A stretch of 17,867 nucleotides of DNA from Ignavibacteriaceae bacterium (lineage in GTDB: Bacteria; Bacteroidota; Ignavibacteria; Ignavibacteriales; Ignavibacteriaceae), in contig JARLHB010000406.1 of the NCBI GenBank assembly GCA_031292465.1, positions 1-17,867 on the forward strand. Direction: 5' to 3'. Of the stretch, positions 8,280-16,204 are shown piece by piece. The notes under the pieces were generated by a model that was not told the origin of the DNA, did no database searches, and worked only from the letters and a program-made list of their open reading frames with translations. The translations under genes and the position numbers were made by a program. How positions within the stretch are numbered: the first letter of the stretch is position 1; each line of letters starts with the position of its first letter.

Positions 8280-8298
8280 CGCCAATCATCTATTGGCG
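8280..8298. repeat. Hairpin after the GH9 gene, possible transcript end
   Basis: The 7-bp arms CGCCAAT / ATTGGCG are perfect, with a 5-nt loop. On the minus strand it is followed by GAATTAATTTTCC, which is T-containing but not a true U-tract, so termination is only a possibility. On the plus strand it is followed by ATTTTTG. Confidence 0.35.
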
Positions 8299-8341
8299 AT
8301 TTTTGAATCTTTGAATCATTAAATCTTTAAATTACTTTTCC

Positions 8342-10003
8342 CTATCTTCTATCCGAATAATACCCATATACAAATAAAGCGGTTGCATTACTGCTTATTG
8401 TAGGTTCATTAGTAATATAATTGGAAGTGTCATCGTAATATTTTACAAAATCGGTATTAAAAAGGTCATACTTGTGGTTGGAATTTATAATTTTATAATT
8501 TTTAAGAAGGCTTTCAGGCGCCGGGCCGGCAGACAGGGCCCCCGGCAAGTAACCGCCGTTTAAAAAAGCTATCTGCGAATGGAAATGCTTAGTGAAAACA
8601 GTGCCTGTATTATAAATAAAGCTTATTCCCCAAGGATTTCTTCCCAGCACATAATCCCTTTGGTCAACTGCCAGGGAATCATAATGATTTGTACCGGTAA
8701 GGTTTTTATAAAGTATTGCCTGCAAAGCAGCGCCAAGTAAAGAATTAGTTGTGCCCCATGTATATGCAAGCCCCTCATTAAAAGCTGAAGAATCTTTTTC
8801 TACATTAAATGCGATAAGGTTATTCAAAATATAAGTAGAATACCGGGTATTTATTTTAGCAAGCCGGTAATCCGCCAGCGAATTAATATTTCCCCAGCTC
8901 CACCAATAATCGGAACGAGCGCTGTCTGCATAAACCATTGCGTCGGAAAGATAATTTTGCTTTTTTGTTGTTAAATATAATTCAACCGCACCAAGTGCAA
9001 GCTTACCCCAGTATGTATTATCTCTGTATGTGCCGGTTCCGCTAGTATCAATATCCGGTACTTTATTCCTGATTGAATACAAATTTTCCGCAGCAGCCAG
9101 ACATTGTTTTGCAAAATCCGGATTTTTAAATTTTTCGGCCCAGACCCTTGATGCAAGCGCTAATGCCGCAGTATAAATCCCTATTTGGTTCTTACCTATT
9201 CCGGCAAATGCTGGGCGGTCAAATCTTAAAGTATCATTTTCCGGCATTCTGAAACCAACACTATGATCCCGTAAATCCTGCACTTGTGTAACAAGTTTAT
9301 ATTTTGAATAATTGCATCTTAACAGCCAGTCCAGCCCGACTTTTGCTTCCGCAAGCACATCGGGGATACCGTCTTTATCATTGTCAAAAGAGAATTTTGT
9401 TTTGTCAAAATCATAGGAAAATATCAACATATACGTAGTATAAGCTGTTGTTGATAGAAATTTAACATAGTCGCTTGCATCATGCCAGCCGCCGGTAACA
9501 TCTACAGGGCCGGAATAATTTGCATCGCCAATCAACCTGGACGCATCCGAAAGATGGCACTTTGCGTGAAGTATTGGATTTGTCGGCCCGCATCTCTGTT
9601 CTTTAAAAAACAGCATTAGTGAATCAGCCACATTATTATAAATAGAATTCTTGATTCTAAACAGATGAGAAGAAAAGCCGCCGGCAACTATTTTATAATT
9701 TCCGGCTGTAGAAAGCCATGAGAAATCAGCCGAATAGCAATAAATGAATTTGCCATAACTACGGTCCAGTTTTTTTAGGCTTCCCGAAAAAACAATTTTA
9801 TCATTTATCGTATTCTTAATTTCAAATTTTGCAACCGGAATTGATTTTTCGCACATAATTACAGCAGTTTTTATGTCCCTTGGCAGGTATCCTACCTGGT
9901 TGGCTCTTATATAAATATTATTTCCGCCGCCTGAATAGGTATAACTACTGAAAATAGAGCATAAAAGGAGAAGATGGAATAAATACTTATTTAATAAATT
10001 CAT
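8342..10003 (-). CDS. Glycoside hydrolase family 9 (cellulase-family) enzyme with CelD-type N-terminal domain
   Basis: Exported enzyme of 553 aa, predicted to cleave beta-1,4-glucans or related beta-glycans by inversion. A signal peptide (about residues 1-24) precedes an Ig-like CelD_N domain (about 30-118, starting IYIRANQVGYLP) and an (alpha/alpha)6 GH9 catalytic domain (about 120-550). Visible family signatures are GGWHDASDYVKF with the catalytic-base pair Asp175/Asp178, DNDKDGIPDVLAEA (208-220), IYTAALALASRVW (276-288), DYVLGRNPWGISF (450-462), PGALSAGP (487-494) and the general-acid region NYITNEP with Glu533. The usual His-His-Arg of endoglucanases is replaced by HFHSQ (473-477). There is no carbohydrate-binding module and no type IX secretion C-terminal domain. 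The ATG at 10003 has no Shine-Dalgarno. The gene lies 176 nt downstream of the TPR/beta-barrel gene. Family certain, exact substrate unknown. Confidence 0.93.
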   Translation of the reverse strand: MNLLNKYLFHLLLLCSIFSSYTYSGGGNNIYIRANQVGYLPRDIKTAVIMCEKSIPVAKFEIKNTINDKIVFSGSLKKLDRSYGKFIYCYSADFSWLSTAGNYKIVAGGFSSHLFRIKNSIYNNVADSLMLFFKEQRCGPTNPILHAKCHLSDASRLIGDANYSGPVDVTGGWHDASDYVKFLSTTAYTTYMLIFSYDFDKTKFSFDNDKDGIPDVLAEAKVGLDWLLRCNYSKYKLVTQVQDLRDHSVGFRMPENDTLRFDRPAFAGIGKNQIGIYTAALALASRVWAEKFKNPDFAKQCLAAAENLYSIRNKVPDIDTSGTGTYRDNTYWGKLALGAVELYLTTKKQNYLSDAMVYADSARSDYWWSWGNINSLADYRLAKINTRYSTYILNNLIAFNVEKDSSAFNEGLAYTWGTTNSLLGAALQAILYKNLTGTNHYDSLAVDQRDYVLGRNPWGISFIYNTGTVFTKHFHSQIAFLNGGYLPGALSAGPAPESLLKNYKIINSNHKYDLFNTDFVKYYDDTSNYITNEPTISSNATALFVYGYYSDRR

Positions 10004-10136
10004 TACTAATTAAATTTTAATTCGGTTTAATAATATGCTGCGACCATACAGCCGTTTTTTATTACATCGTGCTTTTAAAAATACATAATTACGGATGTTT
10101 TTGAAAAATGGAAATAGAATAATGATTTGATAATAT

Positions 10137-10171
10137 AATTCATAAATCCAAGAGGTATTTATTTATGAATT
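10137..10171. repeat. AT-rich inverted repeat after the TPR/beta-barrel gene
   Basis: The 11-bp arms AATTCATAAAT (10137-10147) and ATTTATGAATT (10161-10171) are perfect reverse complements around a 13-nt loop. They begin 8 nt after the stop codon of the TPR/beta-barrel gene. This may be a transcript-end hairpin or an operator upstream of the GH9 gene. It is very AT-rich and no T-run follows, so the function is uncertain. The rest of the 10004-10179 gap shows nothing further. Confidence 0.4.
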
Positions 10172-10179
10172 TAGATTTA

Positions 10180-13065
10180 TTATAAAGCCCAGTACGCGGC
10201 GAAGAGAGCTGAAAATGAGCTATATCCTTCTGTATTCTGGAAACTGCTTCCTCCCGCTATCCTGCCCGTTAAGGTTAACCTGTCGAATGGCCTCCAGGTT
10301 GCTGTTGCATAACCCTGGCGCAATATATAACTGCTGTTTGAAACGAAACCTATAAGTCCGCCTATTGTAAACTTTATGTTATCTTCTTTTACTATGTCCC
10401 AGTCAGCAAAAATATTATGCGTTGAGTAACTCGTCGGTGAGAAATAATAAGTAGAAGTATGGCGGAACCCGGAATTGTAATATTGATAACCGAGCATAAA
10501 ATCTGGATAAAAATACTTCCCGATTTTAAAGGAAAAATTATAGCCCGTATTGCCGTCTGAAAAGTCAAAGTAAGTACCATCGGCAGTAATTTTAAGGCCT
10601 GATTTAAGCTGGTAATATCCGCCTGCTCTTGTAAGGTCAGCCCTTAGCCTGTTTGTAATAAGATAAGATGAATATATAACCTGTGAAGCATCCATCCTTA
10701 CAAAGTCTCCATAGAGCATATAATGTTCCGGATCTTCAGTACGGAGCAATATTTCAGCAACAGGCTGAATATAAGTAGTAGTGTAATAATTGAAATAATA
10801 ATTATCGCCAAAGCTTAATGCAAATATAGTTCTTGGATCCATCCGGAAAGTAAGATCCCATTTGAACATATTGGATATAACCCTTGTAGAATTGTAAACT
10901 AAAGCTGTTCTGCCTCCCTCAACACCTAAAGAAAAGAAAGATGTAATGCCAAGGTAAAGCCTTAATCCTATAATATAATTTCTGATTCCAATATTATCTG
11001 AATAGTAAGAAGCCGTGGGCGTTAATAAAGCATAAGCCGGGAAAGTATTAATAAAGTTTGTGAACCCCGAAACAGGAATCCAATTATACCTCATCCGAAC
11101 ACTTGCAGTCTGAACAGAATCAAGTTTTAAACTGTCTTCCATATTTTGATATACTTCACGGGCTTTTTTATACTCGTGCATTTTCAAATAAGAATCACCC
11201 AGATACAATTTAGCTGTATAATCATCAGGATGGGAACTTGCCAGAGTTTGGAAAGCCTGAAGTGCATTTACAGAGTCTCCCATTGCATAATAAGCTTCCG
11301 CTTTGCTAAGATCCGTATTGTAATCATAACCCTGGCTTAATATGTTGTTGTAAGTATCTATAGCTTTCTGATAGTTATGCGCGCAAACATTTACGTCCGC
11401 ATATTCTTTTTCAATTAAGATATTCGGTTCGGATTTAGACATATATTCATCGAACTTTGCAACAGCATCGCTGCACTGGCCGTCGCCCCAAAGCCTTCTG
11501 CCTTCCTGAAGAATAGCGTAATTTTGCTCATCCTGATACCTTAATTTCTGGGTTTCGAATGTAGTCTCTAATGATTTCAAATCCTGGCTGCCGGGACTGA
11601 TAACTCTGACTTTTTCAATATATTCTTTGGCAACCTCAAAATTATTCTGCCTCATATTTAAGGAACTATAGGCAATTAACGCACCCAAATTATTAGGATC
11701 CTGCTTTAGAACATCCCCTAAAAGAATTTTTGCAGTATCCAGATTCTGTCCAAGCCATACATCAAGCTGTCCTACAAATAGTTTATATTTCAGGTTATCC
11801 GGATGTTTATTTAAAAGAACATACATCCGTTCCAAAGCCCTATTATAATCCCTGTTGCTTGCCTGAGCCTGTGCATAAGCAAAAAGAACTTCTTCATCGT
11901 CCGGGTTCTTATTCAGATAAGCAGTATATGCAACAAGAGCAGAGTCATAGTCCTGCATACGACAGTAATAATTACCGAGTTCAAGCGCAGTGTTTTTATC
12001 TGTTGAATCCGGATTAAACTTAGCCGTCATACCATTAATTTTATTTTGATAATAAGACGTACTAATAGAGTCAAGCCGGGTTGAAATCTGCATAACTTCA
12101 ACAGTATCATATTTTGCATTTTCAAGGGCAACAACCTGCTGGCGTGCTTCTTCAAACCTTTTAACTTCAATTAATGCCTGAAGCAGCTTAAATCTTGTTT
12201 CACTATCGGAAGGATTTTTCTTTATTATTTTATAATATTTATCAATAGGGTAAACAAAAGCAGCCTTAGGAGTAGGCATACCGTAATTAAAATGCTTAGC
12301 GGAAGTATCATTAACTGTAAAGACATAACCTTTGCCCTTGGCCAGGTCCAGGCCGTCCATAGCTTCTTTAAAATACGGTTTAATTGCAAGAGCACTTTCA
12401 AAAGCGCTTATTGCAATTTTCGTTTTACCAAGCCATAAAGAAAAATATCCAAACCGCGACCATAACCTCTGATCTGTAGGATATTCTTCAGTATATTTTT
12501 TTAATATCGGCCATCCCTTTGCAATGTGGTTATTCTTTGCAAGTATTTCCGAATAGCGTATTATCTCATCCGGTGAAGCGTGAGCAAGTGCTAAATATTT
12601 ATCATACCACACTTCAGATACCGGCCATTGGCCTAAGTTTTTATAATCTTTTCCTATTGCAAGATAATTATCCGGTTTTTTCGGATTAATCGCGATTTCT
12701 CTTTTATAACCTTCAATCTCGTTATATATAAGAGAATACCAACTGTTTGTGGCACGTTCTAAATTATTGTTAATTTCTCTGTTATTAGGATCAATTTTCC
12801 TGGCGGAGCGGTAATCATAAACTGCAAATTCAAAAAGTTGTCGTTTTTCATTGCAAATTCCCCTTAAATTATAACCATCAGACTGCTGCGGGCGGGCTGC
12901 TATGTACCTGTTAAGTACATCAATTGCTTCCCCATAACGGCCGGCTTTCATTTCACGTAAAGCCTCAATCTTCATTGCATCAGCAACAGACTGGGCATAC
13001 ACACCGTACTGCTGCAAAAATGCAGAAATAAGAATAGCTGTAATTAAAGCAAGCTTTTTCATCAT
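10180..13065 (-). CDS. Large TPR protein with C-terminal outer-membrane beta-barrel (BcsC/PgaA-like architecture)
   Basis: Predicted outer-membrane protein of 961 aa. The frame is open up to 13161, but I start it at the ATG at 13065 because only this gives a clean signal peptide (MMKKLALITAILISAF..., cleavage likely after VYA at residue 24) and it avoids an 89-bp overlap with the upstream gene; a second ATG follows directly at 13062. Residues about 35-640 are helical TPR-type repeats, for example AGRYGEAIDVLNRYIAARPQ, DYDSALVAYTAYLNKNPDD and HEYKKAREVYQNMEDSLKL. Residues about 670-961 are tyrosine-rich alternating strands typical of an outer-membrane beta-barrel, ending SALFAAYWAL. Periplasmic TPRs plus a C-terminal barrel is the plan of polysaccharide exporters (BcsC, PgaA, PelB). 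The upstream gene ends 7 nt away, so the two are probably co-translated. Export of a polysaccharide is inference. Confidence 0.85.
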   Translation of the reverse strand: MMKKLALITAILISAFLQQYGVYAQSVADAMKIEALREMKAGRYGEAIDVLNRYIAARPQQSDGYNLRGICNEKRQLFEFAVYDYRSARKIDPNNREINNNLERATNSWYSLIYNEIEGYKREIAINPKKPDNYLAIGKDYKNLGQWPVSEVWYDKYLALAHASPDEIIRYSEILAKNNHIAKGWPILKKYTEEYPTDQRLWSRFGYFSLWLGKTKIAISAFESALAIKPYFKEAMDGLDLAKGKGYVFTVNDTSAKHFNYGMPTPKAAFVYPIDKYYKIIKKNPSDSETRFKLLQALIEVKRFEEARQQVVALENAKYDTVEVMQISTRLDSISTSYYQNKINGMTAKFNPDSTDKNTALELGNYYCRMQDYDSALVAYTAYLNKNPDDEEVLFAYAQAQASNRDYNRALERMYVLLNKHPDNLKYKLFVGQLDVWLGQNLDTAKILLGDVLKQDPNNLGALIAYSSLNMRQNNFEVAKEYIEKVRVISPGSQDLKSLETTFETQKLRYQDEQNYAILQEGRRLWGDGQCSDAVAKFDEYMSKSEPNILIEKEYADVNVCAHNYQKAIDTYNNILSQGYDYNTDLSKAEAYYAMGDSVNALQAFQTLASSHPDDYTAKLYLGDSYLKMHEYKKAREVYQNMEDSLKLDSVQTASVRMRYNWIPVSGFTNFINTFPAYALLTPTASYYSDNIGIRNYIIGLRLYLGITSFFSLGVEGGRTALVYNSTRVISNMFKWDLTFRMDPRTIFALSFGDNYYFNYYTTTYIQPVAEILLRTEDPEHYMLYGDFVRMDASQVIYSSYLITNRLRADLTRAGGYYQLKSGLKITADGTYFDFSDGNTGYNFSFKIGKYFYPDFMLGYQYYNSGFRHTSTYYFSPTSYSTHNIFADWDIVKEDNIKFTIGGLIGFVSNSSYILRQGYATATWRPFDRLTLTGRIAGGSSFQNTEGYSSFSALFAAYWAL

Positions 13066-13072
13066 CTTTTTA

Positions 13073-14332
13073 TTAATAAAATCCCAGTTGGTTCTTTTCC
13101 TTAGCTTCATCTGTTGACAACTGCTGGAAAATATCTTCTGCTGTTTGAATGTTCTGGTCAACTTTTAAAGCATATACGGAAATAAACTGGAGTACATTTT
13201 TAATATAATTGGGATCGTTATCAGGAAGATTGCTTTTAACCTTGGCTATTAAATTTACAATATTCTTTTGATCTTCTTTGGTTACAAGAATAACAACTTT
13301 ATCATTAAGGACACAAAGTTTATCTTTTTTGTCTGTGGACAGCCTTATTGCATTCTGTAATTGGGTAATCGTAAGCAAGCCAGCCTTCTCAGCCGCCTGA
13401 TCCAGCCGGATTGAAATTATTGTAAATATCTGCCCCGTGCTTTTATATAATGCAATCTGATTGTTTAAGATTAAATAAAAATCATTTATTGAATAGTAAT
13501 TGGGAATTGAAATATTTTCTTCAGGCAGATCCATTTCCGCAAGCGATTTATACTTTCTGTCTGATCCTGCTGTACCGGAAGAAGCAAAGTTTGAAGGGTT
13601 TGTATGCGTATGGGCCTGATTTTTTTTAACTTCAACTGTAATGCCTTTATAAGGCTCAATGCTGTAGTTGGCTTTAAACTGCCCTTCCGTATGGCCGATA
13701 TTTGGAGTTATTGTCATTACTCCTGTACCGGATATACCTGCTTCACCTTCTTTTTTCTGAAGGTAAACCACACCGGTTGCATAGGCGGCAAGAGCGTTTA
13801 CAATTGATTCAGCCAAAGGAGTAGCCGGTTCGCCCACAATAAACAGGCTTGTTATTCCGTTATCTTCTATAGATTCAGTAGTGCGCATAAAGACATCCTG
13901 AAGAAGATTAAGGTTATTAAATCCTATAAACGGCGTTAATTCATCAAAAACGATTTTATTTGGCTGGTACTGGTCAACAACAGTAACAATGTCATTCATA
14001 TACTCTACTAAAAATTCATCCGGGTTACCTGCTTCATAAAGGTCTGACGGCGGAGCTACGCGTACAACTATGATAAGATTTTGATTCATGTAATGCTGAA
14101 GATCGAAGTCTATAGATGCAGCCTGAATCATTAAATCCTTTGGGCGCATACTTGTAAAGTATAGACAGACTTCTTTTTGAACTGCACATTCCATTGCAAA
14201 TTGCAATCCAAGAAGCGTTCTGCCAGATTTTCTTGATCCGATCAGCAAATATGTTCCGCCCCGGTATAACCCGCCCCAATTGTTATCAACAAGGGAGATA
14301 CCTGAAGGCAATAACTGTATCTTCTTTTTCAT
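13073..14332 (-). CDS. Degenerate KaiC-like P-loop ATPase fused to a degenerate GGDEF-like domain (possible BcsE analogue)
   Basis: Predicted cytoplasmic protein of 419 aa. Residues about 5-235 have a KaiC/RecA-like fold pattern: SGISLVDNNWGGLYRGGTYLLIG leads into a P-loop GSRKSGRT (32-39), in which the usual Lys is Arg38. The tandem catalytic glutamates of KaiC appear replaced by Ser61-Met62. A Walker B-like strand KIVFDE (126-131) is kept. A Ser/Thr/Asn-rich linker (about 238-262) leads to residues about 283-407, whose pattern (NNQIALYKSTGQIFTIISIRLD, then KLCVLNDKVVILVTK) matches GGDEF domains without the GGDEF signature. At the inhibitory-site position the sequence is DKKD rather than RxxD. 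Such a pair of degenerate domains is known in BcsE of cellulose synthesis. The gene ends 7 nt before the TPR/beta-barrel gene, suggesting joint action. The fold calls rest on pattern reading. Confidence 0.75.
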   Translation of the reverse strand: MKKKIQLLPSGISLVDNNWGGLYRGGTYLLIGSRKSGRTLLGLQFAMECAVQKEVCLYFTSMRPKDLMIQAASIDFDLQHYMNQNLIIVVRVAPPSDLYEAGNPDEFLVEYMNDIVTVVDQYQPNKIVFDELTPFIGFNNLNLLQDVFMRTTESIEDNGITSLFIVGEPATPLAESIVNALAAYATGVVYLQKKEGEAGISGTGVMTITPNIGHTEGQFKANYSIEPYKGITVEVKKNQAHTHTNPSNFASSGTAGSDRKYKSLAEMDLPEENISIPNYYSINDFYLILNNQIALYKSTGQIFTIISIRLDQAAEKAGLLTITQLQNAIRLSTDKKDKLCVLNDKVVILVTKEDQKNIVNLIAKVKSNLPDNDPNYIKNVLQFISVYALKVDQNIQTAEDIFQQLSTDEAKEKNQLGFY

Positions 14333-14631
14333 AATCTTATCATATTTTTCCTGCTAAAATACCAATTATTATGCCGAAGAAACAGCCATAATAACGGTTG
14401 TTTTACATAAGCCGGGGTAATCACATGACTTAAACAGAGACAATATCAGGCAGATGTATTAATATGCAACATTAATGCTTTTTACGGGAAATTTCTCTAA
14501 CTGATTAGAATTCCAATACTTTGATGGTGAAAAGTACGAAAATAGTTTAAGATATTGGACCTTACATTTAGAAATAACACAAAGATAATACAACAAATTA
14601 TACTAACGTTTATTACAAATACTACGCGTTT

Positions 14632-14650
14632 GGCGAATCAGTAATTCGCC
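14632..14650. repeat. Inverted repeat GGCGAAT / ATTCGCC
   Basis: Perfect 7-bp arms around the loop CAGTA. The same arm core (GCGAAT / ATTCGC) recurs at 14731-14747 with a different loop, so the two are probably copies of one element. Confidence 0.6.
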
Positions 14651-14668
14651 GCACAATGGCTTTTGTAC

Positions 14669-14687
14669 GTCGAAACGCTGTTTCGAC
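14669..14687. repeat. Inverted repeat GTCGAAAC / GTTTCGAC
   Basis: Perfect 8-bp arms around the triloop GCT. Its central 15 bp (14671-14685) are the exact reverse complement of 1842-1856, the inner hairpin of the nested element between the two permease genes. The next two base pairs outward differ between the copies but remain paired. Confidence 0.65.
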
Positions 14688-14730
14688 ATTTTGTAACCTC
14701 ATTTTTATCACAACACAAGAAAAACAGGAA

Positions 14731-14747
14731 GCGAATGAGCGATTCGC
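14731..14747. repeat. Inverted repeat GCGAAT / ATTCGC
   Basis: Perfect 6-bp arms around the loop GAGCG, 43 nt after the stop codon of the CCA-enzyme gene in the direction of transcription. It shares its arms with the element at 14632-14650. It may contribute to the end of that transcript, but no T-run follows. Confidence 0.55.
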
Positions 14748-14789
14748 CATACATTTCAAATTCTTTGGATCTTTCAATCTTTAAATTTT

Positions 14790-16199
14790 TCAATTAAGAA
14801 AAGAATCTTTAATACTAAGCAGGTACTGATATGCTTCTTCATAGTTGTTGCCGATTTTACCGTCAAGTATTGCATCTTCTATTGCAGTCTTAATCTCCCC
14901 TACTTTCTTTGAAGGTTTAAGATTACATAATTTCATAATTTCTTCACCACGTACAGGCGACTGGAATGCCCTTAACTTGTCCTTCTCTTCAACTTCCCAA
15001 ACCTTCTTCATTACGCGTTCATAATTATCAAGATACTTGGAAACCTTTTCCATGTTCTTGCTTGTTATATCTGCCCGGCACAACGTAATTAAATCTTCCA
15101 GATCTTCACCTGCGGAAACAATAAGCCTTCTTATTGCCGAGTCCGTAACCTCTTCTTTTGCCAATGCAATCGGACGAAGATGCAGACGTACAAGTTTTTC
15201 AACGTAATCTAATTTTGTAAGAGGCAGTTTCAGCTTCTTAAAAATATTTTTCATCATCCTTGCGCCAATCTCTTCATGGCCGTGGAAGGTCCAGCCGGTG
15301 CCCTCAACAAACTTTTTAGTCTGCGGTTTGGCAATATCATGCACAAGCGCTGTAAAACGCAGCCAAACTTTGCCTGATGCCTTAGAAATGTTATCAACTA
15401 CCTGGCATGTATGAAGAAATACATCCTTATGATGGAAATCCTGCCTTTGGTCAACGCCGGAAAGATTAGCAATTTCAGGAAAAATTATTTCCATAACACC
15501 CGAATAAAACAGCAGCTTTATTCCCACCGAAGGCACAGGTGAAGCAAGTATTTTAAGAAACTCATCGGTTATACGCTCGCGCGAAACAATCTTTAACCTC
15601 TCGCGTAAAATATTTGCGGCATCATTTATTGAGGGATGTATTTTAAAATCAAGCTGGGATGCAAACCTGTAAGCGCGCATAATCCTTAAAGGATCATCGT
15701 CAAATGTAATCATAGGATCAATTGGAGTGCGGATTATGCGGTCGCGTATGTCCTGCAATCCGTTATAAGTATCAATTAAATTACCGAATGTCTCTTCATT
15801 TAATGAAACCGTAAGCGTGTTTATAGTAAAGTCGCGCCTTTCTATATCTTCCTCAAAGCTTCCTTCAGAAACTTCGGGCTTGCGGCTGTTCCTTGCATAT
15901 GATTCTTTTCTAGCACCGACAAATTCAAGGTCAAAATCATTATATCTGAAATGCGCCGTGCCGAAAGTCTTAAATATATCTATCCTGCTTACTCCCAGAG
16001 CATTTGAATATTTAGTAGCAAATTCAAGTCCGTCGCCAATTACAAGGAAATCAATTTCATTCTTTTTGCGGTTAAGCACCATATCTCTTACATATCCGCC
16101 TACTATATATACTTCACAATTTAATTCTTTTGCAGTTTTAGTGGCAGTTGCAATAAACGGAAGCTCATTTAATTTACTTTTAAAATCTATTTCATTCAT
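14790..16199 (-). CDS. cca: CCA tRNA nucleotidyltransferase with HD domain
   Basis: Cytoplasmic enzyme of 469 aa that builds or repairs the 3' CCA end of tRNAs from CTP and ATP. The N-terminal class II nucleotidyltransferase head has GGYVRD (34-39), the metal-binding EID (48-50), ERRDFTINTL (120-129) and DDPLRIMRAYRFA (168-180), followed by the RERITDEF motif. An HD phosphohydrolase-type domain follows, with LVHDIAKP (His287-Asp288) and FHGHEEIGARM, and then a helical tail. Fusion to HD is common in bacterial CCA enzymes. One oddity is that the first acidic metal ligand of the usual DxD is Glu. A TTG at 16208 would add three residues and overlap the upstream gene by 4 bp; I prefer the ATG at 16199, 5 nt after the upstream stop. 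This is probably a two-gene operon with the metallopeptidase. Confidence 0.93.
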   Translation of the reverse strand: MNEIDFKSKLNELPFIATATKTAKELNCEVYIVGGYVRDMVLNRKKNEIDFLVIGDGLEFATKYSNALGVSRIDIFKTFGTAHFRYNDFDLEFVGARKESYARNSRKPEVSEGSFEEDIERRDFTINTLTVSLNEETFGNLIDTYNGLQDIRDRIIRTPIDPMITFDDDPLRIMRAYRFASQLDFKIHPSINDAANILRERLKIVSRERITDEFLKILASPVPSVGIKLLFYSGVMEIIFPEIANLSGVDQRQDFHHKDVFLHTCQVVDNISKASGKVWLRFTALVHDIAKPQTKKFVEGTGWTFHGHEEIGARMMKNIFKKLKLPLTKLDYVEKLVRLHLRPIALAKEEVTDSAIRRLIVSAGEDLEDLITLCRADITSKNMEKVSKYLDNYERVMKKVWEVEEKDKLRAFQSPVRGEEIMKLCNLKPSKKVGEIKTAIEDAILDGKIGNNYEEAYQYLLSIKDSFLN

Positions 16200-16204
16200 T
16201 AGAT

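Larger units (their letters stand above)
7889..8341. other. 453-bp intergenic spacer upstream of the efflux operon
   Basis: No open frame of note lies here. The spacer must hold the end of the GH9 transcript and probably the promoter of the efflux operon. A perfect inverted repeat at 8280-8298 (CGCCAAT, loop CATCT) lies 44 nt after the GH9 stop. A looser pair, AACCCT at 8144-8149 and AGGGTT at 8170-8175, has a 20-nt loop. A TATTTTTG on the minus strand at 8025-8018 fits the Bacteroidetes -7 consensus TAnnTTTG, but no TTG lies at the required distance upstream, so I do not call a promoter. Confidence 0.5.
14333..14789. other. 457-bp intergenic spacer with hairpins
   Basis: No credible gene lies here. 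It separates the CCA-enzyme gene from the KaiC-like gene, so it should contain the end of one transcript and the promoter of the next. The half nearest the KaiC-like start shows only a weak hairpin (14380-14403, with one G-U pair). The half nearest the CCA gene carries three clear inverted repeats, listed separately. I see no sigma-factor consensus I would defend. Confidence 0.5.

Noticed and set aside
13066..13161. N-terminal extension of the TPR/beta-barrel protein by 32 residues
   Set aside because: It would overlap the KaiC-like gene by 89 bp and place a charged stretch before an excellent signal peptide. The ATG at 13065 is the better start.
13073..14332. Circadian clock KaiC
   Set aside because: There is only one KaiC-like domain, with an altered P-loop and no catalytic Glu pair, and no KaiA or KaiB neighbour. 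The C-terminal half looks like a GGDEF fold instead.
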